The notes under the pieces were generated by a model. It saw nothing but the letters and a program-made list of their open reading frames with translations. It did not search any database and was not told where the DNA came from. From positions 1,615,501 through 1,679,500 of the forward strand of contig NZ_AP023027.1 in NCBI RefSeq assembly GCF_014467075.1: 64,000 nt of DNA, given 5' to 3'. Positions 27,629 to 36,716 of this stretch are shown piece by piece. This DNA comes from Anaerostipes caccae L1-92 (GTDB lineage Bacteria; Bacillota; Clostridia; Lachnospirales; Lachnospiraceae). Positions within the stretch are counted from its first letter, which is position 1; every line of letters starts with the position of its first letter. A program made the translations under genes and the position numbers.

Positions 27629-27657
27629 TGGACACACAATATATATTGGTTTATAAT
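27629..27657 (+). promoter_or_regulatory. nrdDG promoter overlapped by NrdR box 2
   Basis: TGGACA (27629-27634), 17 bases, TATAAT (27652-27657). NrdR box 2, ACACAATATATATTGG (27634-27649, 14 of 16 consensus matches), fills the spacer, so bound NrdR would exclude RNA polymerase. Confidence 0.8.
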
Positions 27658-27689
27658 AAAGGACAGAATAATTGAAAGGGTGAAGATAA

Positions 27690-29849
27690 ATGAAAGTGAT
27701 TAAGAGAAATGGCAGTAAAGTAGATTTTGATCCGTCTAAAATTGAACTTGCCATCTTAAAAGCCATGAGGTACGGAAGCGGGGTTGTGGATGAAAAATGC
27801 GCAAAAGATATTTCCTTTGAGATCCATGAGGAACATCAGGGAGACGAGGATATCAGCATTTACCGGATCGAAGACCAGGTATTTGAAAAGCTCATTCAAA
27901 AAGACCAGATTCTGACGGCCAAGGCCTATGAGGGATACCGGAAGGTCAGAGAGTTCCAGAGAGAGACAAATACCATTGACAATGAAGTATTCGGCATCGT
28001 GACCGGAGAGAACCAGGAAGCTTTGGATGAAAACTCCAACAAAGATCCGAATATACTGGCAACCCAGAGGGATCTGATCGCGGGAGAATTTTCCAGAGAC
28101 TACTGCAGGAGGATGATGCTTCCGCCTAAAATTGTTCAGGCACACGATGACGGCATCATTCATTTTCATGATATGGACTACTATATCCAGCAGATGCACA
28201 ACTGCGATTTGGTGGATTTAAAGGATATGTTTAAAAATGGAACGGTGATAAACGGCAAACTGATCGAGACTCCCAAGTCCCTCCAGACGGCTTGTACGGT
28301 TGCGACCCAGATCGTGCAGCAGGTGGCAAACGGTCAGTATGGAGGCCAGACCATTTCGCTTTCCCATTTGGCGCCCTTTGTAAGAGTGAGTTTAAATAAA
28401 CATAAAGAAAAGGTGAAAAAGGAAGGGGAGATGATCGGAAAAGCGTATACGGAACGGGAAGTAGAACTGATCGCCGAAGACCGTCTTCACGATGAGATCG
28501 TTTCCGGCATCCAGACGATCCAGTATCAGATCAATACCTTTTCAACAACCAACGGACAGGCTCCGTTTTTGTCTGTCTTCATGTACATCAGCGAAGAACC
28601 GGAATATGAAAAAGAAACGGCGATGCTGATCGAAGAAATGTTAAGGCAGCGGTATGAGGGAATGAAAAATCCGGTGGGAGCCTATGTGACACCCGCATTT
28701 CCAAAGCTTTTGTATGTTTTGGATGAAAACAACGTGCCGAAAGACAGCAGGTACCGCTATCTGACGGATCTGGCGGTCAAATGTGTGGCAAAACGCATGA
28801 TGCCCGATTTTATTTCGGCAAAGATTATGAAGAAGAACTACAAAGGGGAAGTGTTCCCTTGCATGGGATGCCGAAGCTTTCTGGCCCCATGGAAAGATGA
28901 AGAAGGCAATTATAAATGGTACGGCAGATTTAACCAGGGAGTCGTGACGATTAACCTGGCCGATGTGGGATTGTCCGCGGAGCAGGATATGGAGAAATTC
29001 TGGAATATCCTCGACGAACGCCTGAGTCTGTGCCGGGAAGCGCTGATGCTGCGGCACGAGAGCCTGAAAGGCACTTTGTCAGATGTGAGTCCCATTCACT
29101 GGCAGTTCGGAGCTATCGCAAGGCTGAAGCCGGGCGAGACCATTGACAAGCTATTGGAAGGCGGCTATTCTACACTTTCCCTCGGATACATCGGTTTGTA
29201 CGAGTGCGTTCTTTCCCTTCTCGGAAAAAGCCATACGACAGAGGATGGGGACGAACTGGCTGTCAGGATCATGGAGCGCCTCCGGGGAGCATGTGACCGG
29301 TGGAAAGCAGAGTCCGGACTCGGATTCAGCGTGTACGGAACTCCGGCAGAGTCTACGACTTATACATTTGCGAGAAGCTTAAAGAAACGGTTTGGTGTTG
29401 TGGAAGGAATCACGGATAAAGATTACATTACAAATTCTTACCATGTAAACGTGACAGAACCGATCGATGCTTTTGAAAAACTTGGATTTGAAGCGAAATT
29501 CCAGAGCATTTCTTCCGGCGGGGCCATCAGTTACGTGGAGGTGACGAACCTGAATCAGAATCCGGAAGCGCTGTCTGCTCTGATCGACTATATGTACGAT
29601 ACGATTCAGTACGCCGAGATCAATACAAAGTCAGACTACTGTCAGGAATGCGGATTTGACGGGGAAATTCTTCTGGATGAGAACTACGAGTGGTACTGCC
29701 CAAACTGCGGCAACAGAAGCCACAAGACTTTAAACGTATGCCGCAGGACCTGCGGATATCTGGGAGATAATTTCTGGAACAAGGGGCGTACCCAGGAGAT
29801 CGGAGAACGGTTTGTCCACTTGGATAATCAGGTGCAAGAGGTGAACTAA
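27690..29849 (+). CDS. nrdD: Anaerobic ribonucleoside-triphosphate reductase
   Basis: NrdD is the oxygen-sensitive class III glycyl-radical ribonucleotide reductase. The 719-residue protein has an N-terminal ATP cone (about 1-90, VIKRNGSKVDFDPSKIELAI), the ten-strand barrel, two zinc Cys pairs (CQECGF and CPNCGN) and the glycyl radical loop RRTCGYLGDNFWNKG close to the C terminus. It forms an operon with its activase NrdG, which starts right after the stop. Two NrdR boxes precede the promoter, and nrdR is about 11 kb downstream. Confidence 0.97.
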   Translation: MKVIKRNGSKVDFDPSKIELAILKAMRYGSGVVDEKCAKDISFEIHEEHQGDEDISIYRIEDQVFEKLIQKDQILTAKAYEGYRKVREFQRETNTIDNEVFGIVTGENQEALDENSNKDPNILATQRDLIAGEFSRDYCRRMMLPPKIVQAHDDGIIHFHDMDYYIQQMHNCDLVDLKDMFKNGTVINGKLIETPKSLQTACTVATQIVQQVANGQYGGQTISLSHLAPFVRVSLNKHKEKVKKEGEMIGKAYTEREVELIAEDRLHDEIVSGIQTIQYQINTFSTTNGQAPFLSVFMYISEEPEYEKETAMLIEEMLRQRYEGMKNPVGAYVTPAFPKLLYVLDENNVPKDSRYRYLTDLAVKCVAKRMMPDFISAKIMKKNYKGEVFPCMGCRSFLAPWKDEEGNYKWYGRFNQGVVTINLADVGLSAEQDMEKFWNILDERLSLCREALMLRHESLKGTLSDVSPIHWQFGAIARLKPGETIDKLLEGGYSTLSLGYIGLYECVLSLLGKSHTTEDGDELAVRIMERLRGACDRWKAESGLGFSVYGTPAESTTYTFARSLKKRFGVVEGITDKDYITNSYHVNVTEPIDAFEKLGFEAKFQSISSGGAISYVEVTNLNQNPEALSALIDYMYDTIQYAEINTKSDYCQECGFDGEILLDENYEWYCPNCGNRSHKTLNVCRRTCGYLGDNFWNKGRTQEIGERFVHLDNQVQEVN

Positions 29850-30347
29850 ATGCGGTACGCACAGATCAGAAAGACCGACATTTCAAACGGGACCGGCATC
29901 AGGACCTCCCTGTTTGTCCAGGGGTGCACGAGGAAGTGTAAGGGCTGTTTTAATCCGGAGACATGGGATTTTGAAGGCGGCCATGAATGGAATGAACAGG
30001 CGGAAGAAGAATTCTTAACACTGACCGCAGGAGAGCATATAGCCGGGGCAACGATTCTCGGAGGAGAGCCCATGGAACCTGAAAACCGGCGTCCGGTCAG
30101 GGAACTGCTGAGGAAGCTCAAAGAGCGCTGTCCGGAAAAAAATATCTGGATGTATTCTTCTTATCTGTTTGAAGAGATCATGGAGTTTGATCCTAAGGTA
30201 CTTCAATATCTGGATGTTTTAGTGGACGGACCTTTTGTGGAAGAAAAAAAGGATTTAAATTTAAGATTCCGGGGAAGCAGTAATCAAAGAATCATCGACG
30301 TGAAAGCATCACTGGAAAGCAAAACGGTAATCCTTCTTGAGGTTTAA
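29850..30347 (+). CDS. nrdG: Anaerobic ribonucleotide reductase activating protein
   Basis: NrdG is the radical-SAM activase that installs the glycyl radical on NrdD. The 165-residue protein has the cluster motif CTRKCKGCFNP (CxxxCxxC) at about 26-36 and the SAM-contacting GGEPM segment. It starts immediately after the nrdD stop, so expression is coupled. Confidence 0.96.
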   Translation: MRYAQIRKTDISNGTGIRTSLFVQGCTRKCKGCFNPETWDFEGGHEWNEQAEEEFLTLTAGEHIAGATILGGEPMEPENRRPVRELLRKLKERCPEKNIWMYSSYLFEEIMEFDPKVLQYLDVLVDGPFVEEKKDLNLRFRGSSNQRIIDVKASLESKTVILLEV

Positions 30348-30352
30348 GGATA

Positions 30353-30396
30353 AACCCAGAAGAATTCTGATTTCATCAGATTCTTCTGGGTTTTTA
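30353..30396 (+). terminator. Terminator after nrdG
   Basis: A long stem, AACCCAGAAGAATTCTGA with TCAGATTCTTCTGGGTT, encloses a five-base loop and is followed by T residues. Confidence 0.9.
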
Positions 30397-30424
30397 ACGA
30401 TGTCGATTTTTCGGTGATAATGCA

Positions 30425-30484
30425 TTGATTTTTTTTGAGAAAGAGGCTACAATAATCATAAACTGCGCTGACCGGGGATCAGCG
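30425..30484 (+). promoter_or_regulatory. Promoter and leader hairpin of proB
   Basis: TTGATT (30425-30430), 17 bases, TACAAT (30448-30453). The leader carries a six-base hairpin, CGCTGA (30466-30471) with TCAGCG (30479-30484). Confidence 0.6.
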
Positions 30485-30508
30485 GGAATAGGACAGGACT
30501 TCAGCATT

Positions 30509-31363
30509 ATGGAAAACAGAGAAAAACTAAAAGATAAGAAGCGGATCGTAGTAAAAGTAGGGACTTCTTCCCTAATCCATCCGAAGACAGGACAGCTAAA
30601 TTTATTCCGGCTTGAAAAGCTGGTCCGTGTCCTGACAGACATTCACAACAGCGGAAAAGATGTGATCTTAGTATCGTCCGGAGCCATCGGGGTCGGGTTT
30701 AAAGCACTGGGACTCAAGGAACGCCCGGAATCCCTGCCGATGAAGCAGGCCTGCTCTGCCGTGGGGCAGGGACAGCTGATGATGATCTATCAAAAGCTGT
30801 TTGCAGAGTACAATCAGGGTTCAGCCCAGATCCTTATCACAAAAGAGACGATGCTGAACGATATGCGCAGGTTCAATGCGAGAAATACATTTAACCAGCT
30901 GCTGAGTCTGGGCATTATTCCTATCGTGAACGAAAACGACACCGTCTCCACGGAAGAGATTGAGTTCGGAGACAATGACACTTTATCTGCGGTGGTCACT
31001 GCGGTAGTAGAAGGGGATCTTTTGATCCTTCTTACAGATATCGACGGATTATATACAGACGACCCGCATAGAAATAAAAGAGCAAAACTTATTTCAGAAG
31101 TACCCGTGATCACGGAAGAGATCGAAAATATGGCAAAAGGAGCTGTGACGAAGGTAGGAACCGGAGGCATGGCCACAAAGATCGCGGCTGCAAACATCGT
31201 AACAGACTGCGGGGCCGATATGGTCATAGCAAACAGCAGAGATTTAAATGATTTAAACAGGATTATAGGGGGCAGGGAGATCGGAACGCTTTTCTTGGCC
31301 CATAAAAGAGAACATTTTAATTTTCGGAAATATCTTACGGAATGTCCGTATTTAAACTCATAA
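30509..31363 (+). CDS. proB: Glutamate 5-kinase without PUA domain
   Basis: ProB phosphorylates glutamate, the first step of proline synthesis. At 284 residues it contains only the amino-acid-kinase domain (VVKVGTSSLIHPKTG, VSSGAIGVGFKALGL, NENDTVSTEEIEFGDNDTLS, KVGTGGMATKIAAA) and lacks the C-terminal PUA domain of the E. coli enzyme. I start at 30509 because the protein then begins like other ProB proteins; the ribosome binding site is weak (AGGAC, 13 bases away). The frame upstream overlaps the promoter. ProA lies two genes on. Confidence 0.92.
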   Translation: MENREKLKDKKRIVVKVGTSSLIHPKTGQLNLFRLEKLVRVLTDIHNSGKDVILVSSGAIGVGFKALGLKERPESLPMKQACSAVGQGQLMMIYQKLFAEYNQGSAQILITKETMLNDMRRFNARNTFNQLLSLGIIPIVNENDTVSTEEIEFGDNDTLSAVVTAVVEGDLLILLTDIDGLYTDDPHRNKRAKLISEVPVITEEIENMAKGAVTKVGTGGMATKIAAANIVTDCGADMVIANSRDLNDLNRIIGGREIGTLFLAHKREHFNFRKYLTECPYLNS

Positions 31364-31384
31364 TTCAGACTGGAAAGGAATAGT

Positions 31385-31594
31385 ATGAACGAAGACAAGA
31401 TCAGAAGAATCAATGAATTATATCATCTGGAAAAGTCCGTCGGGCTTTCAGAGAAGGAAAAGAAGGAGCAGAAGAAGCTTCGAGAAGAATATATACAGTC
31501 TGTCCGGGCAAATCTGCGCGGCCAGCTGAATCATATCAGCATAAAGAATGAGGACGGAAGCGTGACTCCGCTGAAGCCAAAGGGAAAGCATTGA
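31385..31594 (+). CDS. DUF896 (YnzC-like) small protein
   Basis: The 69-residue protein matches the DUF896/YnzC family: KIRRINELYHLEKSVGLSEK followed by a charged helix and LRGQLNHISIKNEDG. YnzC is a short two-helix hairpin protein of unclear function, linked to the SOS operon in Bacillus. Its position between proB and proA suggests only co-transcription. AAAGGAAT precedes the ATG. Confidence 0.85.
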   Translation: MNEDKIRRINELYHLEKSVGLSEKEKKEQKKLREEYIQSVRANLRGQLNHISIKNEDGSVTPLKPKGKH

Positions 31595-31617
31595 GATAAA
31601 ATAGCAGGGAGGTTGTT

Positions 31618-32859
31618 ATGTTAGAACAATTAGGAAGACAGGCAAAAGAAGCGTCGGTCGTTCTGGCGCAGGCATCCATGAATGACAAAAACGAGCTGCT
31701 CAGGGAAGCGGCAGACCAGCTTGTGACAAATCAGAATTATATTCTTTCGGAGAATGTGAAAGACGTGAAAGCTGCCATGGAGCGCGGGATGTCAGAGGCA
31801 CTGGTGGACCGGCTGACTCTGACGGTAGACAGGATCGAAGGCATGGCAGAAGGACTCAGACAGGTGGCGGATCTGGAAGATCCCATTGGGGCAGTCACTG
31901 AGATGAAGCCCAATAAAAGCGGACTGCTGATCGGAAAGAAAGTCGTTCCTCTGGGTGTTGTAGGAATCATCTATGAATCCCGGCCCAATGTTACTGCGGA
32001 TGCGTTTGCTCTCTGCTTTAAAACAGGAAACGCCTGTCTGCTCCGCGGCGGAAGCGATGCCATTCACTCCAATCTCGCGATTGCGAAAGTTCTCCAGGAA
32101 TCTTTAGACAAGAAAAAGATGCCGGTATTCAGCATCCAGCTCCTGGAAGATACCAGCCGTGAAACTGCCACAAAGATGATGCAGATGACGGAATATATTG
32201 ATGTCCTTATTCCAAGAGGAGGAGCCGGACTGATCCGGAGCGTCGTGAAAAACAGCACAGTTCCCGTGATTGAGACGGGAACCGGAAACTGCCACACTTA
32301 CATCGATCAGTATGCAGATCCAAAAATGGCTGTCGACATCGTGGTCAACGCAAAGACTCAAAGGCTCGGAACCTGCAATACATGTGAGTCTCTGGTCATA
32401 CATAAAGATGTTGTACAGACCCATCTTCCGGCCATCGTAGAGGCTCTGCTCCAAAAGGGAGTGCAGGTCAGAGGAGACGAGAGAGTCATGGCAGTCAGTG
32501 ACCGGGTGATGAAAGCGGCGGAAGAAGACTGGGGCACGGAATATCTGGATGCTGTTATCTCGATAAAGGTTGTGGACAGCTTTGATGAGGCGGTAGAACA
32601 TATCAACCGCTACAACACAAAACATTCCGAGGCGATCATCACAGATTCCTATTCTCATGCCCAGGAGTTTCTGGAGAAGATCGACGCGGCTGCGGTCTAT
32701 GTGAATGCTTCCACGAGGTTCACAGACGGATTCGAGTTCGGCTTTGGTGCAGAGATCGGAATCAGCACTCAAAAGATTCACGCAAGGGGACCTATGGGAC
32801 TCGATGCACTGACGACTACCAAATTTATTATTTATGGCAATGGACAGATCAGGCATTAG
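31618..32859 (+). CDS. proA: Glutamate-5-semialdehyde dehydrogenase
   Basis: ProA reduces glutamyl-5-phosphate to glutamate semialdehyde. The 413-residue protein has the expected landmarks: [42 protein letters not shown] and the catalytic Cys region [15 protein letters not shown]. It closes the proB-DUF896-proA operon, behind GGGAGG. Confidence 0.96.
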   Translation: MLEQLGRQAKEASVVLAQASMNDKNELLREAADQLVTNQNYILSENVKDVKAAMERGMSEALVDRLTLTVDRIEGMAEGLRQVADLEDPIGAVTEMKPNKSGLLIGKKVVPLGVVGIIYESRPNVTADAFALCFKTGNACLLRGGSDAIHSNLAIAKVLQESLDKKKMPVFSIQLLEDTSRETATKMMQMTEYIDVLIPRGGAGLIRSVVKNSTVPVIETGTGNCHTYIDQYADPKMAVDIVVNAKTQRLGTCNTCESLVIHKDVVQTHLPAIVEALLQKGVQVRGDERVMAVSDRVMKAAEEDWGTEYLDAVISIKVVDSFDEAVEHINRYNTKHSEAIITDSYSHAQEFLEKIDAAAVYVNASTRFTDGFEFGFGAEIGISTQKIHARGPMGLDALTTTKFIIYGNGQIRH

Positions 32860-32867
32860 ATAAAACT

Positions 32868-32905
32868 TCAAAGAGGGAGTTCTCAGGATCGGGGACTCCT
32901 TTTAG
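32868..32905 (+). terminator. Terminator after proA
   Basis: GGAGTTC pairs with GGACTCC (one wobble) and is followed by TTTTAG; flanking A and T runs extend the stem. Confidence 0.65.
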
Positions 32906-33035
32906 ATTGACAATTAATTCACATATAGAACCCGGCATTGTTTCTTTTTCTGTGCAAAAAGTTGAATAAAGTGAAAGAATGAAAAGATTTTAGTGAGATG
33001 TATGTTATTTTGTGGGATTTCGTTTGTGAAAAAAA

Positions 33036-33073
33036 TGTCGAAAGTTGATTTTGCATGCTAAACAATTTATCAT
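33036..33073 (+). promoter_or_regulatory. rnf promoter with adjacent 0A-box core
   Basis: TTGATT (33045-33050), 17 bases, TATCAT (33068-33073) gives a leader of about 36 bases before rnfC. The heptamer TGTCGAA (33036-33042), the core of the Spo0A box, ends two bases before the -35. Confidence 0.55.
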
Positions 33074-33116
33074 TAAAGATATGGAAATTTAAGAAAAGAG
33101 AAAGGAAGGCTTAAAA

Positions 33117-34433
33117 ATGGCATTGTTTACATTTAGCGGCGGAGTTCATCCGGATGACGGGAAAGAATACGCAAAAAATTCCCCGATCACCGAATATCTG
33201 CCGAAAGGAGATGTTGTTTTACCTGTGGGCCAGCACATCGGGGCACCTGCGAAACCGATCGTACAAAAAGGTGATCAGGTACTGGCGGGACAGAAGGTTG
33301 CAGAGGCAGGCGGTTTTGTGTCAGCCAATATTTACAGCTCTGTTTCGGGTACGGTGAAAGCGATTGAGCCGAGAGTGACTCCCGCCGGAGCAAAAGTAAA
33401 TGCGATTGTAATAGAAAACGACGGAGAATTCAAAGAAGCGGAGTTTCAGGCAAAGCCGTATCAGGATATGACCAGAGACGAGGTTCTCGCTGCGATCAAA
33501 GACGCAGGAATCGTCGGACTCGGAGGGGCAGGTTTCCCTACTCATGTGAAGCTGGCTCCGAAAGATCCGGGTGCCATCGAGTACATCATTGTCAATGGTG
33601 CGGAGTGTGAGCCTTACATAACCGGAGATTACAGGATCATGATGGAGACTCCGGAAGTCCTCGTGGAAGGGCTGAACATTGTTCTGGACTTATTCCCGAA
33701 AGCAAAAGGGATCATCGCAGTGGAAGATAATAAAAAAGATGCCATTGCAAAAGTCAGCGATTGTGTCAAAGGGGATGCTAGGATTTCGGTTGCGGAGCTG
33801 AAGACAAAATATCCGCAGGGAGCAGAGCGTTCCCTGATCTATGCGACAACGGGAAGAGCCATCAATTCCAGCATGCTTCCGGCAGATGCAGGATGTATTG
33901 TGGACAACGTGGCAACAATTGTTGCTGTGAAGGACGCAGTAAAAGAAGGGAAACCTTTATTTCAGCGTGTTGTGACAGTGACAGGAGACGCCATAGAAAG
34001 TCCGAAGAATCTTTTAGTGCGCACCGGAACGAATGTCAGCGAGCTGATCGAAGCAGCCGGCGGATTTAAGGGGCAGCCTGAAAAGGTGATCTCCGGAGGT
34101 CCGATGATGGGAATGGCTATGTTTACTACTGATGTTCCGGCAGTCAAAACATTTTCTTCTCTGCTGGCATTTACAAAGGACCCGGTGTCTGCCGTAGAGC
34201 CGAGCAACTGTATCAACTGCGGGCGCTGTGTCAGCGTCTGTCCTCAGAAGTTAATGCCGGCAAGACTGTCCGTACTGGCAGATAACAATAACTTTGAAGC
34301 ATTTGAAGCTCTCCATGGCGATGAGTGTGTGGAATGCGGATGCTGTTCTTTTATCTGTCCGGCGAAGAGAAACCTGGCACAGTCAATGAAGACAGGACGC
34401 AAACAGGTCTTGGCAAATCGTAGAAAGAAGTAA
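33117..34433 (+). CDS. rnfC: Rnf complex subunit RnfC
   Basis: RnfC is the peripheral subunit of the ferredoxin:NAD oxidoreductase (Rnf) that binds NADH and FMN. The 438-residue protein has the N-terminal barrel-sandwich part (FSGGVHPDDGKEYAKNSPI), the nucleotide-binding GIVGLGGAGFPTHVKL and two 4Fe-4S motifs (CINCGRCVSVCP and CVECGCCSFICP). It leads the operon rnfCDGEAB, the clostridial gene order. GGAAGG precedes the ATG. Confidence 0.96.
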   Translation: MALFTFSGGVHPDDGKEYAKNSPITEYLPKGDVVLPVGQHIGAPAKPIVQKGDQVLAGQKVAEAGGFVSANIYSSVSGTVKAIEPRVTPAGAKVNAIVIENDGEFKEAEFQAKPYQDMTRDEVLAAIKDAGIVGLGGAGFPTHVKLAPKDPGAIEYIIVNGAECEPYITGDYRIMMETPEVLVEGLNIVLDLFPKAKGIIAVEDNKKDAIAKVSDCVKGDARISVAELKTKYPQGAERSLIYATTGRAINSSMLPADAGCIVDNVATIVAVKDAVKEGKPLFQRVVTVTGDAIESPKNLLVRTGTNVSELIEAAGGFKGQPEKVISGGPMMGMAMFTTDVPAVKTFSSLLAFTKDPVSAVEPSNCINCGRCVSVCPQKLMPARLSVLADNNNFEAFEALHGDECVECGCCSFICPAKRNLAQSMKTGRKQVLANRRKK

Positions 34434-34446
34434 AGGAGAGGTACAT

Positions 34447-35397
34447 ATGAACGAAACATTATATCGTGTTTCAGCAAACCCGCACGTAAGGGACAAAAGC
34501 TCAACACAAAGCATTATGCTGGATGTAATCCTTGCATTACTCCCGGCCACAGTTTTTGGTATCTATATCTTCGGTGCATCTGCGGCTGTGACCATTGCGG
34601 TCTCCATTGTCACCTGTGTGGCTGCTGAGTATATATATCAGAAGTTAATGAAACAAAAAGTATCGGTAAGCGATCTGAGCGCGGCTGTGACCGGACTCCT
34701 GCTTGCACTGAACCTGCCGGCAGGTGTTCCTTTCTGGATGCCGGTGCTGGGCGGCCTGTTTGCCATCATTGTCGTAAAACAGGTTTTCGGCGGCCTGGGA
34801 CAGAATTTTATGAACCCGGCATTGGGAGCCCGCTGCTTTCTGATGATCTCTTTCGCGGCAAGAATGACAACATTTACATATGACGGTGTCACCACTGCGA
34901 CTCCTCTTGCACTGCTGAAGGCGGGAAAGAGTGTAGACCTGGGAAGTGTCTTTACAGGATTCATCCCCGGAACGATCGGAGAGACATCCGCCGTCCTTCT
35001 CCTCCTGGGAGGAGCCTACCTGGTATTAAAGAAAGTGATCTCACCGCTGATCCCATGCATCTATGTGGCGACGGTGGCTGTCTTCGTACTGCTTTTTGGA
35101 GGACATGGCTTCGATCTCACTTACATGGCGTCTGAGATTTTTTCCGGCGGTTTGATGCTCGGTGCGATCTTCATGGCAACGGACTATGTAACTTCACCGA
35201 TCACTTCCAGAGGAAAGATCATCTTCGGCGTCCTCTGCGGACTGCTGACCGGTATTTTCCGACTGTTCGGACCGATGGCAGAGGGAGTTTCTTACTCTAT
35301 TATCATTGCGAACCTGGTTGTTCCTCTGATTGAAAAGATTACGGTTCCGACTCCGTTTGGAATTGTGAAGGCAAAAGGAGGCAAAGACAATGAATAA
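34447..35397 (+). CDS. rnfD: Rnf complex subunit RnfD
   Basis: RnfD is a multi-spanning membrane subunit with a covalently bound FMN. The 316-residue protein has about nine hydrophobic segments. The flavinylation region is around DGVTTATPLALL, where the Thr preceding Ala is the expected attachment residue. It overlaps rnfG by eight bases. Confidence 0.95.
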   Translation: MNETLYRVSANPHVRDKSSTQSIMLDVILALLPATVFGIYIFGASAAVTIAVSIVTCVAAEYIYQKLMKQKVSVSDLSAAVTGLLLALNLPAGVPFWMPVLGGLFAIIVVKQVFGGLGQNFMNPALGARCFLMISFAARMTTFTYDGVTTATPLALLKAGKSVDLGSVFTGFIPGTIGETSAVLLLLGGAYLVLKKVISPLIPCIYVATVAVFVLLFGGHGFDLTYMASEIFSGGLMLGAIFMATDYVTSPITSRGKIIFGVLCGLLTGIFRLFGPMAEGVSYSIIIANLVVPLIEKITVPTPFGIVKAKGGKDNE

Positions 35398-36001
35398 AAG
35401 TTTAGTAAATGACTGTATTAAATTATTTATCATCACTCTGGCTGCCGGACTGATCCTTGGATTCGTTTACAACGTGACCAAAGATCCGATTGCAAAGCAG
35501 GAAGAAAAGACAAAACAGGAAGCATACAAGGCTGTGTTCAAAGACGCAGACCGTTTTGAGGCAGTGAAACTTGATAAAAAAGAGATAAACAAAGCTTTAA
35601 AGGCAAAGAATCTGGGCCAGAATACGGTCAGTGAGATTGCCAAAGCAGTAGATAAGGACGGAAAAGGTCTTGGATATGTATTCTCCGTGACAAACCCTGA
35701 CGGATACGGCGGAGATATCACTCTCTCTGTCGGCGTCAAAAATGACGGTACGGTCAACGGATATGAGACTCTGACGATCAATGAGACTGCGGGCCTTGGT
35801 ATGAAGGCAAAAGAAGAGGAGTTCAAGAGCAACTTTAACAATAAAAAAGCAAAGCAGTTTGAAGTCGTAAAAGACGGTTCCGGCAAGAGTGACGACGCAA
35901 AGGTCGATGCCATCAGCGGCGCTACGATCACCAGCCGTGCGGTGACAAGCGGAGTCAACAGCTGTGTTGCTTTAATGGATACATTGAAAGGAGGTAATTG
36001 A
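35390..36001 (+). CDS. rnfG: Rnf complex subunit RnfG
   Basis: RnfG carries a covalent FMN on the outer face of the membrane. The 203-residue protein has one N-terminal transmembrane helix (about 9-27) and the FMN-binding domain with the attachment motif DAISGATITSRAVT. It starts within the end of rnfD, behind AAAGGAGG. Confidence 0.95.
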   Translation: MNKSLVNDCIKLFIITLAAGLILGFVYNVTKDPIAKQEEKTKQEAYKAVFKDADRFEAVKLDKKEINKALKAKNLGQNTVSEIAKAVDKDGKGLGYVFSVTNPDGYGGDITLSVGVKNDGTVNGYETLTINETAGLGMKAKEEEFKSNFNNKKAKQFEVVKDGSGKSDDAKVDAISGATITSRAVTSGVNSCVALMDTLKGGN

Positions 36002-36002
36002 G

Positions 36003-36704
36003 ATGAAAAGTAATCCGATAGAACGTTTGATCAACGGTATTGTCAAAGAAAATCCTACTTTCGTCTTAATGCTCGGTATGTGTCCTACCCTCGCGGTAAC
36101 CACATCCGCCATCAACGGGGCAGGAATGGGACTTTCCACTACGGCCGTTTTAATGTTTTCCAATCTGATCATTGGACTCATGAGAAATATTATACCTGAC
36201 AGAGTCCGTATTCCGGGCTATATTGTCATTATTGCATCTCTCGTAACTGTAGTGCAGTTCCTTTTGCAGGGATATGTGCCGTCACTGAATGCAAGCCTTG
36301 GAATCTACATTCCTTTGATCGTAGTAAACTGTATTATCCTGGGACGCGCAGAATCCTTTGCATCTAAGAACGGGGCAGTGCTCTCTTTCTTCGACGGTGT
36401 CGGAATGGGCCTTGGATTTACTGTTGCACTGACTGTGATCGGAGCCTTCCGTGAACTCCTCGGTGCAGGTACGATCTTTGGCGCAAAGATCATGCCGGCT
36501 GCTTATGAGCCGATCACGATCTTTATCCTGGCTCCCGGAGCATTCTTTGTCCTGGCCTGCCTTGTTGCAGTTCAGAATAAGGTAAGAAACAAGAAACCGA
36601 AAAAAGCAGGAGAGTCTCAGGCTTCCGGATGCGGCGACTGTGCAAGCTGCGGAAACGGTGCCTGCGGAAGCCGGTTTTTTGATAACAGTGTGGACGACAA
36701 ATAG
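36003..36704 (+). CDS. rnfE: Rnf complex subunit RnfE with Cys-rich tail
   Basis: RnfE is an integral membrane subunit homologous to RnfA and NqrD. The 233-residue protein has about six transmembrane helices (NPTFVLMLGMCPTLAVTTSA; LGFTVALTVIGAFRELLGAG). The inward-facing Cys in GMCPTLAV can help hold the intramembrane iron-sulfur cluster. The last 30 residues are unusual: GCGDCASCGNGACG has five Cys and could bind metal. The start is one base after the rnfG stop, behind AGGAGG. Confidence 0.94.
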   Translation: MKSNPIERLINGIVKENPTFVLMLGMCPTLAVTTSAINGAGMGLSTTAVLMFSNLIIGLMRNIIPDRVRIPGYIVIIASLVTVVQFLLQGYVPSLNASLGIYIPLIVVNCIILGRAESFASKNGAVLSFFDGVGMGLGFTVALTVIGAFRELLGAGTIFGAKIMPAAYEPITIFILAPGAFFVLACLVAVQNKVRNKKPKKAGESQASGCGDCASCGNGACGSRFFDNSVDDK

Positions 36705-36716
36705 GGGGGATGAACA

